A DNA stretch of 64,000 nucleotides from Erinaceus europaeus (GCF_950295315.1 NW_026647596.1:1-64000); one strand, 5' to 3'. Positions 9,606-20,519 are shown, numbered from the stretch's first letter. Notes: generated by a model from the sequence alone, not told the origin. Made by a program: numbers and translations.

Positions 9606-11019
9606 TTTTTTAAATTTCTTTATTGGGGAATTAATGTTTTACATTCAACAGTAAATACAATAGTTTGTACATGCATAACATTCCCCAGTTTCCCATTTAA
9701 CAATACAATCCCCAATATGTCACTTATCATCCTTCATGGACCTGTATTCTCCCCACCCACCCACTCCCACCCCAGAGTCTTTTACTTTGGTGCGATATGC
9801 CAATTACATTTCAGGTTCTACTTGTGTTTTCGTTTCTAATCTTGCTTTTCAACTTCTGCCTGAGAGTGAGATCATCCCATATTCATCCTTCTGTTTCTGA
9901 CTTATTTCACATAACATGAATTTTTCAAGGTCCATCCAAGATGGGCTGAAAACGGTGAAGTCACCGTTTTTTACAGTTGAGTAGTATTCCATTGTGCATA
10001 TATACCACAACTTGCTCAGCCACTCATCTGTTGTTGGACACCTGGTTTGCTTCCAGGTTTTGGCTATTACAAATTGTGCTGCCAAGAACATATGTGTACA
10101 CAGATCTTTTTGGATGGATGTGTTGAGTTCCTTAGGATATATCCCCAGGAGAGGAATTGCAGGATCATAGGGTAGGTCCATTTCTAGCCTTCTGAGAGTT
10201 CTCCAGACTGTTCTCCACAGAGGTTGGACCAATTGACATTCCCACCAGCAGTGCAGGAGGGTTCCTTTGACCCTACACCCTCTCCAGCATTTGCTGCTGC
10301 TACCTTTTCTGATGTATGACATTCTCACAGGAGTGAAGTGATATCTCATTGTTGTCTTGATTTGCATTTCTCTGACAATCAGAGACTTGGAGCATTTTTT
10401 CATATGTTTCTCGGCCTTTTGGATCTCTTCTGTGGTGAATATTCTGTCCAAGTCCTCCCCCCATTTTTGGATGGGGTTATGTGTTGTCTTGTTGAGTCTG
10501 GCAAGCTCTTTATAGATGTTGGTTATTAAACTCTTATCTGATGTATGGCATGTAAAGCTCTTCTCCCATTCTGTGAGGGGTCTCTTGGTTTGGGTAGTGG
10601 TTTCTTTTGCTATGAAGAAGCTTTTTAATTTGATGTAGTCCCATAGGTTTATGCTTGCCTTAGTCTTCTTTGTAATTGGATTCGTTTCATTGAAAATGTC
10701 TTTAAAATTTATGCGGAAAAGAGTTCTGCCAATATTTTCCTCTAAGTATTTGATAGTTTGTGGTCTAACATCCAAGTCCTTGATCCACTTGGAATTTACT
10801 TTTGTATTTGGTGAAATACAGTGATTCAGTTTCATTCTTCTGCATGTTTCAACCCATTTTTTCCAACACCATTTGTTGAAGAGACTTTGCTTTCCCCATT
10901 TAATAGTCTGGGCCCCTTTGTCAAAGATTAAATGTCCATAGGTGTGGGGCCTCATTTCTGGGCTCTCAATTCTATTCCACTGGTCAATGTGTCTATTCAT
11001 GTTCCAGTACCAAGCAGTT
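9606..11019 (-). mobile_element. Young 5'-truncated L1
   Basis: A 1.4-kb L1 insertion in minus orientation. It is bounded by a perfect 15-bp TSD, ATAAATTTTATTTCT, at 9591-9605 and 11020-11034. The A-tail complement is the T-run right after the left TSD. The 3' UTR covers 9606-9848, including the TTTACTTTGGTGCGATATGC block. The 5' truncation at 11019 falls inside ORF2, and the reading frame is open from the truncation to the ORF2 stop. The intact frame and perfect TSD mark it as one of the youngest insertions here. Confidence 0.95.
9849..11000 (-). pseudogene. L1 ORF2p C-terminal fragment
   Basis: The 383-codon open frame is the C-terminal third of L1 ORF2p, downstream of the reverse transcriptase. 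Recognisable blocks in order: [11 protein letters not shown] (residues 2-12), [56 protein letters not shown], then the cysteine-rich [18 protein letters not shown] segment with its Cys and His pattern (around residues 240-258), [19 protein letters not shown] and [12 protein letters not shown] near the end. Codons upstream of the ATG (11001-11018) continue the frame as TAWYWN, so the ATG is an internal Met and not a start. It lacks endonuclease and RT and cannot act alone. It has no visible stop or frameshift. Confidence 0.95.
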
Positions 11020-11039
11020 ATAAATTTTATTTCTATAAG

Positions 11040-11120
11040 TATATAGTTTGCATTTAGTGATTCCAGTATCTAATCTCTTTCCTGATAAGTGTGTGTGTTT
11101 GTGTGTATATGTGTAGAGAG

Positions 11121-11151
<31 letters not shown>

Positions 11152-11395
11152 ATGGTTTCTGTTGCTTTTGTCCTTGTGCGTGACTTTTTAGAGTGAATTC
11201 TATTTTTTTGTGTATTTATCTGTGAAGTGTCTCATATTCTTAGTTTTAGTGATAGATTGACGGTGATTTCCTCTAGACAGGTTCTGTTTGCAGCTCTTAG
11301 ATTTCTTGAGGTGTGTACCACCCTTAAAACAAATGTCTGACTTGGGGGTTCCAGGCCATCTGTGAGCTGGAATTTTATTTGTTTGTTTGATTATT
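11040..11395. other. No gene; GT/CA repeat
   Basis: Contains an imperfect GTGTGT stretch and a (CA)n tract between about 11085 and 11150. Otherwise unassigned. Confidence 0.5.
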
Positions 11396-11398
11396 TAT

Positions 11399-11525
11399 TT
11401 TTGCCAGAGCACTGCTTAGCTCTGGCTCAGCTCAGGTTTATGGTGGTGCTAGGCAGTGGACCTGGAACATTGGAGCCACAGGCACTAAAGTCATTGTATA
11501 ACCATTATTCTATCTCCCCAGCCCT
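11399..11525 (-). mobile_element. Type C SINE
   Basis: Antisense landmarks: GCCAGAGCACTGCTTAGCTC, TTATGGTGGTGCTAGG, GTATAACCATTATTCTATCT, CCCCAGCCCT. Confidence 0.8.
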
Positions 11526-12640
11526 CAAGCACTGGAATTTAGACTGGAGTTCCTGTAAGGAGGGTAAACAGATTTTGATAATAGCTTTTTTTGGGGGGTG
11601 TGGGGTATGGGGTGGGATGGGGTGATTTAAGGGGTGCTTCTCCATTGCCAACATGTTCAGATGGTTTGAGATGTTAAAACATTTCTTAGGGGCAGTCATA
11701 TTATTTATCACAGGGTGATGTGAAATAATGTACTCCTTTCCCCAGGTACTTTATTCTTTTTAATAAGAATATTTTCACAATGACATTAAAATTCAAGATT
11801 CTGTGAAGTGAATGGAACCTCTGGAGTTGTGTGGAGTTGACCTCACTCCTGCTTGAATTGAACCTCCGACCCTTTCTACCCATTAAGTCCTGTGCAGCCC
11901 GCAGTGACTTACTCAAACCCTCCACCTTCTGCGAAGACATTCCTAATCTCCTGTCCTCCCTCCCCTTTGGGCCCCAGTGGCAGCCTTTCTTATGAATTAC
12001 TTTGGTTGCAGTGGTGCCTTTGTCACCAGTTTACCGCTTTCTTTTGGTTAGTTATTCTTTCTAAAGCCATGGCTCCATTACTATGAGATCTACTTGCTTT
12101 ATTCATACTTATGTGTTCCATGGTACTTCTGTGCCTTCATTCAGATAGCTGGGCTATTTTTTGTTCTGAAATTAAAGGGAAGGGTTTAACTGAATAGTAG
12201 AGGTTGAACAACTAAACCCAGGAAAAGAGGCTAGCAGTTTGGATGGTGCATAAAGATTCTTTAAATCTTACATGTTTGATTTCAGAAAAGCTGTTGAAGT
12301 GGGTTAAAGCTGCCTCTCGGTGATGATGTCCTGTATTATAAAGAGCTTTACCTTATTATAAAGAGCCCCCACTTGCATTGTCTCAGTGTTTGGAGTTTAG
12401 AGTGGTTTGGCAAAACATCTGTCTGCTCATAATTAAGAGATGTCTGTTACAGAGGAGAATCTTTGTATCATTCCAGGAAAATGATTTCTACCAGTCATTG
12501 TTTTTTCAGAGAGACTAAGCCATTATTTATCACTCAATAGATTTTGCTCAAGTTAAATGAATGAATGTATGTTATAATTTTTCTTCTTTTCCAATAACAG
12601 GTGATTTTAGAACGTTTTTCCAGTAGAGCTAGAGAAACAC
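11526..12640. other. No recognised feature
   Basis: About 1.1 kb with no repeat family or gene I can name. A short internal repeat, TTATAAAGAGC, occurs twice at about 12335-12368. Confidence 0.5.
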
Positions 12641-12717
12641 TTTCTTTGTTAAAAAAAAAAAAATCTTGTTGCTTTCTCTGTTGCATCTGAAATATTTATT
12701 TTGTACTGGAAGGTGTT

Positions 12718-12980
12718 TTTTTTTGTACCTCCAGGGTTATCGCTGGGGCTTGGTGCCGGCACTATGAATTCACTGCTCTTGGTGGACATTTTTTCCATTT
12801 TTTTAAAATAATACAAAAAGAAATTGAGAGAGATGGGGAAGATAGAGAAAGGGAGAGAAAAACACTTGCAGACCTGCTTCACCCTTTGTGAAGCGACCCC
12901 TGTGCATGTGGGGAGCCAGGGGCTGGAACTGGGATCCTTGTGTGAGTCCTTGTGCTTTGTACTATGTGCACTTAACCCGC
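12718..12980 (-). mobile_element. Type A SINE
   Basis: Antisense landmarks: CTCCAGGGTTATCGCTGGGG, GGCACTATGAATTCACTGC, GAAATTGAGAGAGATGGGGA, GCAGACCTGCTTCACCC, GGGGAGCCAGGGGCTGGAAC, head complement TTAACCCGCC. Confidence 0.85.
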
Positions 12981-13044
12981 CTCTCTGGAAGCTTTTTATT
13001 AGTTATCTGATTCAAACTTTAAAGATTCTCTTAAGACTCTCCTT

Positions 13045-13130
13045 TTAAAGATGGAGAAACTGAGACAAAATAACTTGTCCTGGTTACTAAATCATTCAAA
13101 ATGATTGTATCACACAGCTGCAGATTTTAC
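13045..13130 (-). mobile_element. MIR fragment
   Basis: AAAGATGGAGAAACTGAGAC followed by AATAACTTGTCCTGG and CACACAGCTGCAG matches antisense MIR order. Short and old. Confidence 0.5.
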
Positions 13131-13217
13131 CTTATACTATTATTTGCACATAACTTTTATGTTAAATAAAATTAACACATCATACACTTATATAATATGT
13201 AGCGTTATTTTACATTA

Positions 13218-13355
13218 AATTTATTTATGAAAAGACAGCAAGAACGGAAGACAACTCAGCTCTGGCTTATGGTGGTGCTGGGGATTCAACTTGAGGTTTC
13301 TGGGACATCTGAGATGCAAGTCCCGTATTCTAACCAATTGAGCTACCTCCCTAGC
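13218..13355 (-). mobile_element. Type C SINE, diverged
   Basis: CAGCTCTGGCTTATGGTGGTG, GGGGATTCAACTTGAGG, and a head complement ending GAGCTACCTCCCTAGC. Confidence 0.6.
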
Positions 13356-13380
13356 TCTCTGTATAAAATGGTGTACCTTA

Positions 13381-13637
13381 GCGCTGGCAACATAGCTCAC
13401 TTGGATAATGTGATGCTTTGCCACGTGTACTATCTAGGTTCCAGCCCGGCCTCTGTCTAGCACATGTTAGCACGAGCAAGTACTCATATTCAAGTCCCCA
13501 GTCTCCTCATGTAGGCGAGAAGCTTCACAAATGGTTAAGTGGTGTTTCAGGTGTCTCTCTTCTTTCTATCCCCTCCCCTCTCAATTTCTGTCTGCCCTAT
13601 CAAATAAAAGATATAAAAATCGATCAATAAAAAAGAA
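13381..13637 (+). mobile_element. Type E/B SINE
   Basis: Head GCGCTGGCAACATAGCTCAC, GATGCTTTGCCACGTG, later GAAGCTTCACAAATGG, CTCTCAATTTCTGTCTGCCC and CAAATAAAAGATATAAA tail. Confidence 0.7.
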
Positions 13638-13639
13638 AG

Positions 13640-14011
13640 TTATACAGTTAACATATTAAAATCCCATCCCCTCCCTTTGAAATCCAAAGCTCATGATTAA
13701 ATGGGATATGATCTTGCAGGAAACTGAGCATTTCAAGTTCTTGTTTATTTTATATTTGGAGAAACAGCTGGAAAATATTATGTTCATTGAGTAGTACTGA
13801 CCTAATGACTAATGTTTATGTCTTAGTCTGGAGACCAAAACACTCTAAAAGTAGTCAGTTGGCATGCTTTCAGTAGTTATTTCATGCGGTGGGCACACTG
13901 AGGAGTGGAAGGGCTCTGGATGACCAGATATATTGACCAGCCAGGATATTGAAACCCAGTAAAAGTCTGGAGTGAATTTCTCACAAGGAAGAAATGTTCC
14001 TTTATAGTGAT

Positions 14012-14051
<40 letters not shown>

Positions 14052-14585
14052 CATGCTTGACAGTCAAAAGTTACTCCTTTTTTGTACTTCATGATAGCCA
14101 TAGGGCATTGTGGGTGGGTGTCTGACACTCAGAGGTAATGTGTGAGTAAAGATTCTGGCTTGATTCTTATGGTACATGTGTATGTGAGATTTAAAGCCAT
14201 AGGGTTTGATCATTACTAATGGCAGGACCCTGAAGCATATAAGAGGTTATAAAAAGGAGTGTCCAAGTGATAGAAGAACAGGTGGTTCAAAGTAGGAGTG
14301 CTGAATTATCAGAGCAGAAGCAGACGGTGGCCATCTCCCAGTGGGGGAGAAGTGATAGGAGGAAGAGGATAAGAAGGCTTTGAACTCCAGCTCCATCCGG
14401 ACCTGCAGAGAGAGGAGGAAAAGGAGAGGGACATTTGGATGTAGTAATAGGGTCATGAGTGGCTTGGAGGGGAAGAGAGGACTGACCTGAAAAAAAAGGG
14501 GGGGGGCACAATTCTGTACAAAGCTAGACAGTTGTAGAAGATGATAGCTAACCCATGTCTGCAACTTTGGGAGAACCTCGGTGGC
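13640..14585. other. No gene; contains (GT)n
   Basis: A (GT)17 microsatellite lies at 14014-14048. The minus frame at 14247-14564 is leucine/serine-rich, with no recognised domain and no start context; I treat it as chance. Confidence 0.5.
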
Positions 14586-14587
14586 TT

Positions 14588-14712
14588 GCAGTGGAGAGAT
14601 TGGGGATTCAGAACTCTGGTGATGGGAACAGTGTGGAATCTTACCCCTGTTGATGTGTAATTTTGTAAATCAATATTAAACCACTAATAATAATAATAAT
14701 AATAATAACAAC
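14588..14712 (+). mobile_element. L1 3' end fragment with (AAT)n tail
   Basis: GGGGATTCAGAACTCTGGTG, GGAACAGTGTGGAATCTTACC, AAATCAATATTAAACC, then an (AAT)n tail at 14685-14710. Resembles the 3' termini at 22390-22500 and 35820-35930. Confidence 0.6.
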
Positions 14713-14939
14713 GAATGTCAACACTGCTGGGAGCTCAGATCTCAGAAAACCGAGGAGTCTTTAGTTGGGTAACTAGCTGAATGCTGGTTCCACTGAAGGG
14801 CACAAGGCATTTTGTGAGGGTGGAGGAGAATGGTTCAGTTTTCATTAGTTCATAGTTTACTTACACAGTTTTGATAGAAAGTTCTTCTTTAATGTTTTTA
14901 GTGATTTAATAATGAATAATTTTAATAATGATTAGTTTT

Positions 14940-15505
14940 TTTCCTTCCTTCCTCCCTCCCTCCCTCCCTCCTTTCTTTCTTTCCTTCCTTCCTTCCTTTC
15001 TTTTTGCCTCTAGGATTATTGCTGGGGTTTGGTTGCTGCACTATGAGTCCACTGCTCCTGGAGGCTATTCCCCCCCCCCCCAAAGGACAGAGAGAAATTG
15101 AGAGAGGAAGGGAAATTGAGAGGGAGAGAGAACGACATCTGCAGACCTGCTTTCCCACTTTTGAACTGTTCCCTCCCCACACAGGTGGGGAGTGGGGACT
15201 TGAACCTGGGACCTTGTGTGAGATCTTTCTTTCTAATTTTTTAAAAATATTTATTTTATTTATTTATTCCCTTTTGTTGCCCTTGTTTTTTATTGGTTGT
15301 AGTTATTGGATAGGACAGAGAGAAATGGAGAGAGGAGGGGAAGACAGAGAGGGGGAGAGAAAGATAGACACCTGCAGACCTGCTTCACCGCCTGTGAAGC
15401 GACTCCCCTGCAGGTGGGGAGCCAGGGTTCAAACCGGGATACTTATGCCGGTCCTTGCGCTTTGCACCACCTGCGCTTAACCCGCTGCGCTACAGCCCGA
15501 CTCCC

Positions 15506-15556
<51 letters not shown>

Positions 15557-15880
15557 TCCTTTCTTTCTTTCTTTCTTTCTTTCTTTATTATTTATTCCCT
15601 TTTGTTGCCCTTGTTGTTTTATTGTTGTAATTATGATTGATGTTGTTGTTGTTGCATAAGACAGAGAGGGGGAGAGAAAGATAGACACCTGCAGACCTGC
15701 TTCACCGCTTGTGAAGCGACTCCCCTGCAGGTGGGGAGCTGGGGGCTCGAACTCGGGATCCTTATGCCAGTCCTTGTGCTTTGCACCATGTGTGCTTAAC
15801 CCGCTGCACTATTGCCGGACTCCCAGAGATCTTTCACATAGTACTGTGTGCGCTCAACTGGGTGTGCCACTGCCTAGCCA
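14940..15880 (-). mobile_element. Type A SINE interrupted by a SINE dimer
   Basis: The outer minus-strand SINE is at 14940-15229 (CT-rich tail complement, CTCTAGGATTATTGCTGGGG, CCACACAGGTGGGGAGTGG) and 15827-15880 (head complement CTCAACTGGGTGTGCCACTG). The interruption is bounded by AGATCTTTC. Confidence 0.85.
15230..15826 (-). mobile_element. Head-to-tail dimer of type A SINEs in one TSD
   Basis: Two type A units in the same orientation lie at about 15583-15826 and 15235-15507, joined by a (TTTC)n tract at 15508-15582. The pair as a whole is flanked by AGATCTTTC at 15221-15229 and 15827-15835. Each unit carries its own head ending in CCCGACTCCC or CCGGACTCCC on the plus strand. Either a dimeric transcript was inserted, or the second SINE landed in the tail of the first. 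Confidence 0.9.
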
Positions 15881-15892
15881 TTGAATCAAGTT

Positions 15893-16123
15893 TTTTTCTT
15901 CTTTTTAAATTTTTTAAAAAAATATTTATTTATTTATTGGATAAAGACAGCCAGCAATTGAGAGAAAGGGGTGACAGGGAGAAGGAAAGAGAGACAAGAC
16001 ACCTGTGACATTGCTTCATTACTCAAAAAGTTTCCCCCTTGCAGGTGGGGACCAGATGCTTTAACCTGGGTCCTTGCACATTGTAACATGTGCACTCAAC
16101 CGGGTGAGTCACCACCCAGCCCC
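15893..16123 (-). mobile_element. Type B SINE with TSD
   Basis: TSD TGAATCAAGTT at 15882-15892 and 16124-16134 (perfect, 11 bp). Landmarks: ATTTATTTATTTATTGG, GGTGGGGACCAGATGC, TTGCACATTGTAACATGTGC, CACCACCCAGCCCC. Confidence 0.93.
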
Positions 16124-16139
16124 TGAATCAAGTTAAGGA

Positions 16140-16336
16140 AGATTTATTTATTCATTTTTTCAATTTGATAGGACAGAGAGAAATTGAGAGAGGAAGGGAG
16201 AAAGAGAGACACCTACAGCACTACCCCATCACTTGGGAAGCTTCTCCCCTGCAGGTGGGGACTGGGGGGCTTGAACTGAGGTCCTTGTGTTTGGTAATAT
16301 GTGCACTCAACCAAGTATACCAGCACTCTGCCCCTG
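16140..16336 (-). mobile_element. Type B SINE
   Basis: TTTATTTATTCATTTTTTC, GATAGGACAGAGAGAAATTG, CCCTGCAGGTGGGGACTGG, GTAATATGTGCACTCAACC. Confidence 0.85.
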
Positions 16337-16920
16337 AAATGAGTTTAGGACTCTCAAATCTGCATCATATAAATGATTGCATATGGAGAGCTGAGAGTCA
16401 AAACAGACACCTGGTGAGCAGAAACATTTGCAGGAAGAGAGGGATAAATTTTATGAAGACAGCCAAAAGCCAGAGGAGGCAACAGGAACTAGGGCAGTGG
16501 AGGTGGGACCGAACGAAGAGGTGACCATTGGCAATTTCCATTGCTAGAGAGGGGTTAAGGAGGTTAATGACTGAGAAGCGTCGTTTATCGATTTTGGCAA
16601 AGTGGATGATTGGAGTAAAAAATCTAATTAACACAGAGATTTTAAGTGAAAGAGCTGAAAAGGGGGAACAAGTGGTATACTGTTGTCTGCATCTCGAAGA
16701 TAGCTGTGGATGAAGTGCTGTATCTATAGAAGGATCTGGTCAAATATGTGGTTAGATTTGTGCAAGTTATATGTCAATGGAAAGAGGCAGGAGAGAGAGG
16801 GAGTTGGGAGATATTGAGAAGATAATTGAAGGAGTGAGGTCCCAGAGGACCTAGGGGATGAAAGAAAGGAGAAACACTTCAACTATGAATTAGGAGGGAT
16901 GGCGGTAAAGACAGGGTGTA
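16337..16920. other. No recognised feature
   Basis: Purine-rich unassigned DNA without a recognisable gene or repeat. Confidence 0.45.
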
Positions 16921-16932
16921 GTACAAGAATTT

Positions 16933-17208
16933 ATTTTTTTTAATATTTATTTATTCCCTTTTGTTGCTTTTGTTGTTTTATTGTTGTAGTTATTATTGTT
17001 GTTGTTATTGATAGAACAGAGAGAAATGGAGAGAGGAGGGGAAGACAGAGAGGGGGAGAGAAAGATAGACACCTGCAGACCTGCTTCACCCCCTGTGAAG
17101 TGACTCTCCTGCAGGTGGGGAGCCAGGGGCTTGACCTGGGATCCTTAAGCGGGTCCTTGCGCTTTGCACCACGTGCGCTTAACCCACTGCGCTACCGCTG
17201 GACTCCCG
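16933..17208 (-). mobile_element. Type A SINE with TSD
   Basis: Perfect 12-bp TSD GTACAAGAATTT at 16921-16932 and 17209-17220. Antisense landmarks TATTTATTTATTCCC, GTTTTATTGTTGTAGTTATT, CACCTGCAGACCTGCTTC, head complement TTAACCCACTGCGCTACC. Short 3' module, low divergence. Confidence 0.95.
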
Positions 17209-17220
17209 GTACAAGAATTT

Positions 17221-17560
17221 CTATATATACACACACAGATCTTATAGTCAATGGATGTTTGAGCCCATGGAGAACGAGTTAAAAGTTATGTCAGCTCCCC
17301 ATCCTAGATCTTGTTCCATTCTGAAGAGGCGTTTTGTAGTCTTTTGGTCTCTTAAGAGAGACCTCCCACTGAAATGGGGGTCCCTGTACTGTCAGCACAT
17401 CTAACCTGTTGAACGGTCAGGGACCACATGAACCCTGTTAACAGCTTATGTTCTGTGCTGAGGTTGCTGTTGGTGCTCATCAGATGAACTTGGGTTAAAG
17501 CTGGGGAAAAAAAAAAGCTTCAGAATTGCTCACGTGCACATACTATGATCTGCTAATTAC
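17221..17560. other. No recognised feature
   Basis: Short unassigned block between two SINEs. Confidence 0.45.
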
Positions 17561-17567
17561 CAGTTTG

Positions 17568-17747
17568 TTTTTTTAAAGACATTTAATATTATTATTTGTT
17601 TTGGATAGAGGCAGAGATGAGTAGAGAGGGAAGGGGGGGAGAGATGCAACACTTACACTTTACACCGCTTATGTAGCTTCTCCACTGCGGGGTGTGTGTG
17701 TGTGTGTGTACGTGTGTACTCAACCAGGTGTGCCACCATCCGGCCCC
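17568..17747 (-). mobile_element. Type B SINE
   Basis: TTTGTTTTGGATAGAGGCAG, GTAGCTTCTCCACTGC, a (GT)n insertion at about 17692-17710, CTCAACCAGGTGTGCCACC. Confidence 0.75.
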
Positions 17748-17749
17748 AT

Positions 17750-18450
17750 AATTACTAGCTTTTCTAACCACACTTGAAACCAGGTCCTCTCTCAGATTTT
17801 TTTGTCATGCACCAGAATTATTGAACAAAACTCAAAGCAACATATTTACAAATAGATTTCCTCTTGCGTCACTGCTCAGTTTTCAAGGAAGAATACAAAT
17901 CTTTTTCAAATTGATTTCTAATCTTCAGATGTTTCTGAAAGGGCCAAGATTTCAGTGGTTGCAGCTTAGTTCCATGACGGAATTTATCAAGTTATGGTAT
18001 TATTTACTTAGCTATATTACCTGTAGCCTCGCTACATAGAATGTGCACTATAGTAGTGTCATTATCATGTGGGAGCATGTTAGAAATACATTGTCTTGGG
18101 TCCCTCTCCAGACTTTGTGAGTTAGAACCTGAATTTTAACAGGGCTGCCATAATGCGCACACACATTAACCCTGGCCTATTGATCTTGTGTTTCAGACAA
18201 ATACGCAGAACAAAAAGTTCAATCTCACAGACCTTTTATAGCTTTTATATATGTTATCAGAAAAGAGATGGTTTTCCCTATTACTGTTAGAGATCAATTA
18301 AGAGATGACTGAGTACATTTTTATTCTTTCAGCTACCTGGAACACATTTAATTTCTCTCTCTTTTTTTATTTAGAAACATCTGAAACTAGTAAGTGAATG
18401 ACTTCACCTGTAGCAGTAAGCTTAATGCTAAATTTTCCTGTGCATGGTTT
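17750..18450. other. No recognised feature
   Basis: About 700 bp of AT-rich unassigned DNA; no recognisable repeat or gene. Confidence 0.5.
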
Positions 18451-18452
18451 GT

Positions 18453-18606
18453 TTTAAAAAATGTTTTATTTTAATGAAAGTTATTAAGAGAAAGACCAGA
18501 GCACTGCTCAGCTCTGGCTTATGGTGGTGCTTGGGCCTGAACCCGAGACCTTTGGTGCCTCAGGCATGAGACTTTTTGCATAACCATTATGCTATCTCCT
18601 CAGCCC
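18453..18606 (-). mobile_element. Type C SINE, left arm of inverted pair
   Basis: CCAGAGCACTGCTCAGCTC, TTATGGTGGTGCTTGGG, CTCAGGCATGAGACTTTTTG, CATAACCATTATGCTATC, CCTCAGCCCC. Confidence 0.9.
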
Positions 18607-18632
18607 CCCATAGTTTATCTTGAAAATTATAG

Positions 18633-18831
18633 GGCTGGGGAGATAGCATAGTGGTTATGCAAAAGGTCTCATGCCTGAGGCTCCAAGGTCCCAGTTTGAG
18701 TCTCCACCCAACATTATCATAAACCAGAGCTAAGCAGTGCTCTGGTTTCTCTCTTTCTCTCTCCCTCTCCCTGTCTTCCCCTCTCTCTTTGTCATTAAAG
18801 TGAAATAAATAAAATCTTTTCTAAAAAAAAA
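18633..18831 (+). mobile_element. Type C SINE, right arm of inverted pair
   Basis: GGCTGGGGAGATAGCATAGT, GGTTATGCAAAAGGTCTC, CCAGAGCTAAGCAGTGCTC, tail AAATAAATAAAATC. It is head-to-head with the copy at 18453-18606 with about 26 bp between. Confidence 0.9.
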
Positions 18832-18880
18832 GTTATTTATATACGTGCAAATTCTATATTGGATAACATCTTTTCATTCT

Positions 18881-19083
18881 TTTTAAAATTTTTATATTTA
18901 TTTTATAGAGGTAGTGAGAAATTGAGAGGAAAGGGGATATGTAGAGAGAGACAGAGAGACACCTGCAGCACTGCTTCACCACTTGTGAAGCTTTCCCCCT
19001 GAAGGTGGGGACCAGGGGCTTGAACCCACGTCCTTGCACATTGTAACATGTGCTCTCAACCAGGTGCACCACCACCCGGCCCC
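18881..19083 (-). mobile_element. Type B SINE
   Basis: TTTATAGAGGTAGTGAGAAA, CTGCAGCACTGCTTCACC, GGTGGGGACCAGGGGC, TTGCACATTGTAACATGTGC, CACCACCCGGCCCC. Confidence 0.9.
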
Positions 19084-19084
19084 C

Positions 19085-19152
<68 letters not shown>

Positions 19153-19268
19153 TCTCCTTCCTCCCTCCCTCCCTCCCTCCCTCCCTCCCTCCCTCCCTCC
19201 CTCCCTCCCTCCCTTCCTTCCTTCCTTCCTTCCTTCCTTCCTTCCTTCCTTCCTTCCTTCCTTCCTTT
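19084..19268. repeat. Compound (TTTC)n-(TCCC)n-(TTCC)n
   Basis: Three successive tetranucleotide arrays at about 19084-19150, 19158-19213 and 19214-19268. They lie at the tail side of the SINE at 19289. The Pro/Ser/Leu/Phe-rich and Lys/Glu/Gly-rich frames here are artefacts of this tract. Confidence 0.95.
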
Positions 19269-19288
19269 TCTTCCTTTTCCTTTTTTTT

Positions 19289-19640
19289 TGTCTCCAGGGT
19301 TATTGCTGGGGCTTGGTGCCTGCACTATAAATCCACTGCTCCTGGAGGCCACTGTTTCCCTTTTGTTACCCTTGTTGTTTATTGTTGTTGTTGTTTATTG
19401 TTATTGTTGTTGTTATTGCTGTCATTGGTGTTGGATAGGACAAAAAGAAATTGAGAGAGGAGAGGAAGATAGAGAGGGGGAGAGAAAGACAGACACTTGC
19501 AGATCTGCTTTACCGCTTTGGAATCATTGTGAAATGATTCCCCTGCAGGTGGGAAGCCAGGGGCTCTAACTGGGATCCTTATGCTAGCCCTTGTGCTTTG
19601 TGCCATGTGCACTTAACCCAATGCACTACTGCCCAGCCCC
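19289..19640 (-). mobile_element. Type A SINE, long form
   Basis: CTCCAGGGTTATTGCTGGGG, a GTTGTT-rich block, GATAGGACAAAAAGAAATTG, CCCTGCAGGTGGGAAGCC. A small local duplication around GAATCATTGTGAAATGATTC. Confidence 0.9.
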
Positions 19641-19767
19641 CTGAAATTTTTTCTTTTTAAATGTGGCATTGGAAAATTAACTCAAGGCTTCACACATACA
19701 TGATTCCACTACTGAAGAGCCTTGTCAGGTACATATTTTTTCAGCCTTTATTATTATTGATTTGTTT

Positions 19768-20038
19768 TTTAATCACCACCAGATATATTGCTGGGACTTA
19801 GTGCCTGCATTGTGAATCTGCTATTCCTGGTGGTCACTCCCCCCCCCCTTATTTGATAGGACAGAGAGAAATTGAGAAGGGATGGGGAGATATAGAGGGA
19901 GAGAGGAAACAGAGACATCTGCTGCCCTACTTCACTGTTGATGAAGTTCCCCCCTGCAGGTGGGGACCAGGGACTTGAGCCTGGGTCCCTGCACATGGTA
20001 ACATGTGCATTAAGCTGGGTGTGCCCCCATCCTGCCTC
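19768..20038 (-). mobile_element. Type B SINE, long form
   Basis: ATTGCTGGGACTTAGTGCC, a C-run at about 19839-19848, GATAGGACAGAGAGAAATTG, GGTGGGGACCAGGGAC, GTAACATGTGCATTAAGC. Confidence 0.8.
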
Positions 20039-20039
20039 A

Positions 20040-20250
20040 GTCTTTGTTATTTAATGAGTGATAGAGACCGGAGGAGATTGTGTGTATGTGTGTGCGGGGA
20101 TGGTTGTGTTGAAGATAAGGCCACCACAACATTGCACCATCATCCTGGCATTGTCCATAATGCTCCCATGTGGTGTTGGGACTTGAATTTATGGCCTTGT
20201 GCAAAAGGTAAGGTAGGCATCCTACTGAGTAAGCTATTTCCTGGTTGCTG
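20040..20250 (-). mobile_element. Type E SINE, diverged
   Basis: ATTTAATGAGTGATAGAGACC and a head complement with ACTGAGTAAGCTATTTCC. Old and weakly matched. Confidence 0.45.
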
Positions 20251-20255
20251 GATAC

Positions 20256-20340
20256 ATTTTATTTTATTCATTTATACATTTATTTTGGATAGGGACAGAA
20301 AGAAATTGAAAGCAAACAGGGAGATAGAAAGGGGTGGGGG

Positions 20341-20400
<60 letters not shown>

Positions 20401-20516
20401 CTGCTTCACTGCTTGTGAAGCTTCTCCCCCCTGCAGGTGAGGACCAGGGGTTTGACTCTGGGTCCTTGCACACAGTCTTGTGTATGCTCAACCAATATGC
20501 ACCACCACCTGGCCCC
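20256..20516 (-). mobile_element. Type B SINE with (GA)n
   Basis: TTTATTTTGGATAGGGACAG, (GA)n at about 20341-20398, CTTCACTGCTTGTGAAGC, GGTGAGGACCAGGGG, CACCACCTGGCCCC. Confidence 0.85.
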
Positions 20517-20519
20517 AGA

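Noticed and set aside
14247..14564. 105-codon minus frame
   Set aside because: Low-information Ser/Leu/Pro composition and an overlapping frame of similar length; no domain.
19034..19612. Frames up to 173 codons
   Set aside because: They combine tetranucleotide arrays and antisense SINE sequence; the recurring LQTCFTACEATPLQVG-type peptide appears at many loci because it is the SINE body.
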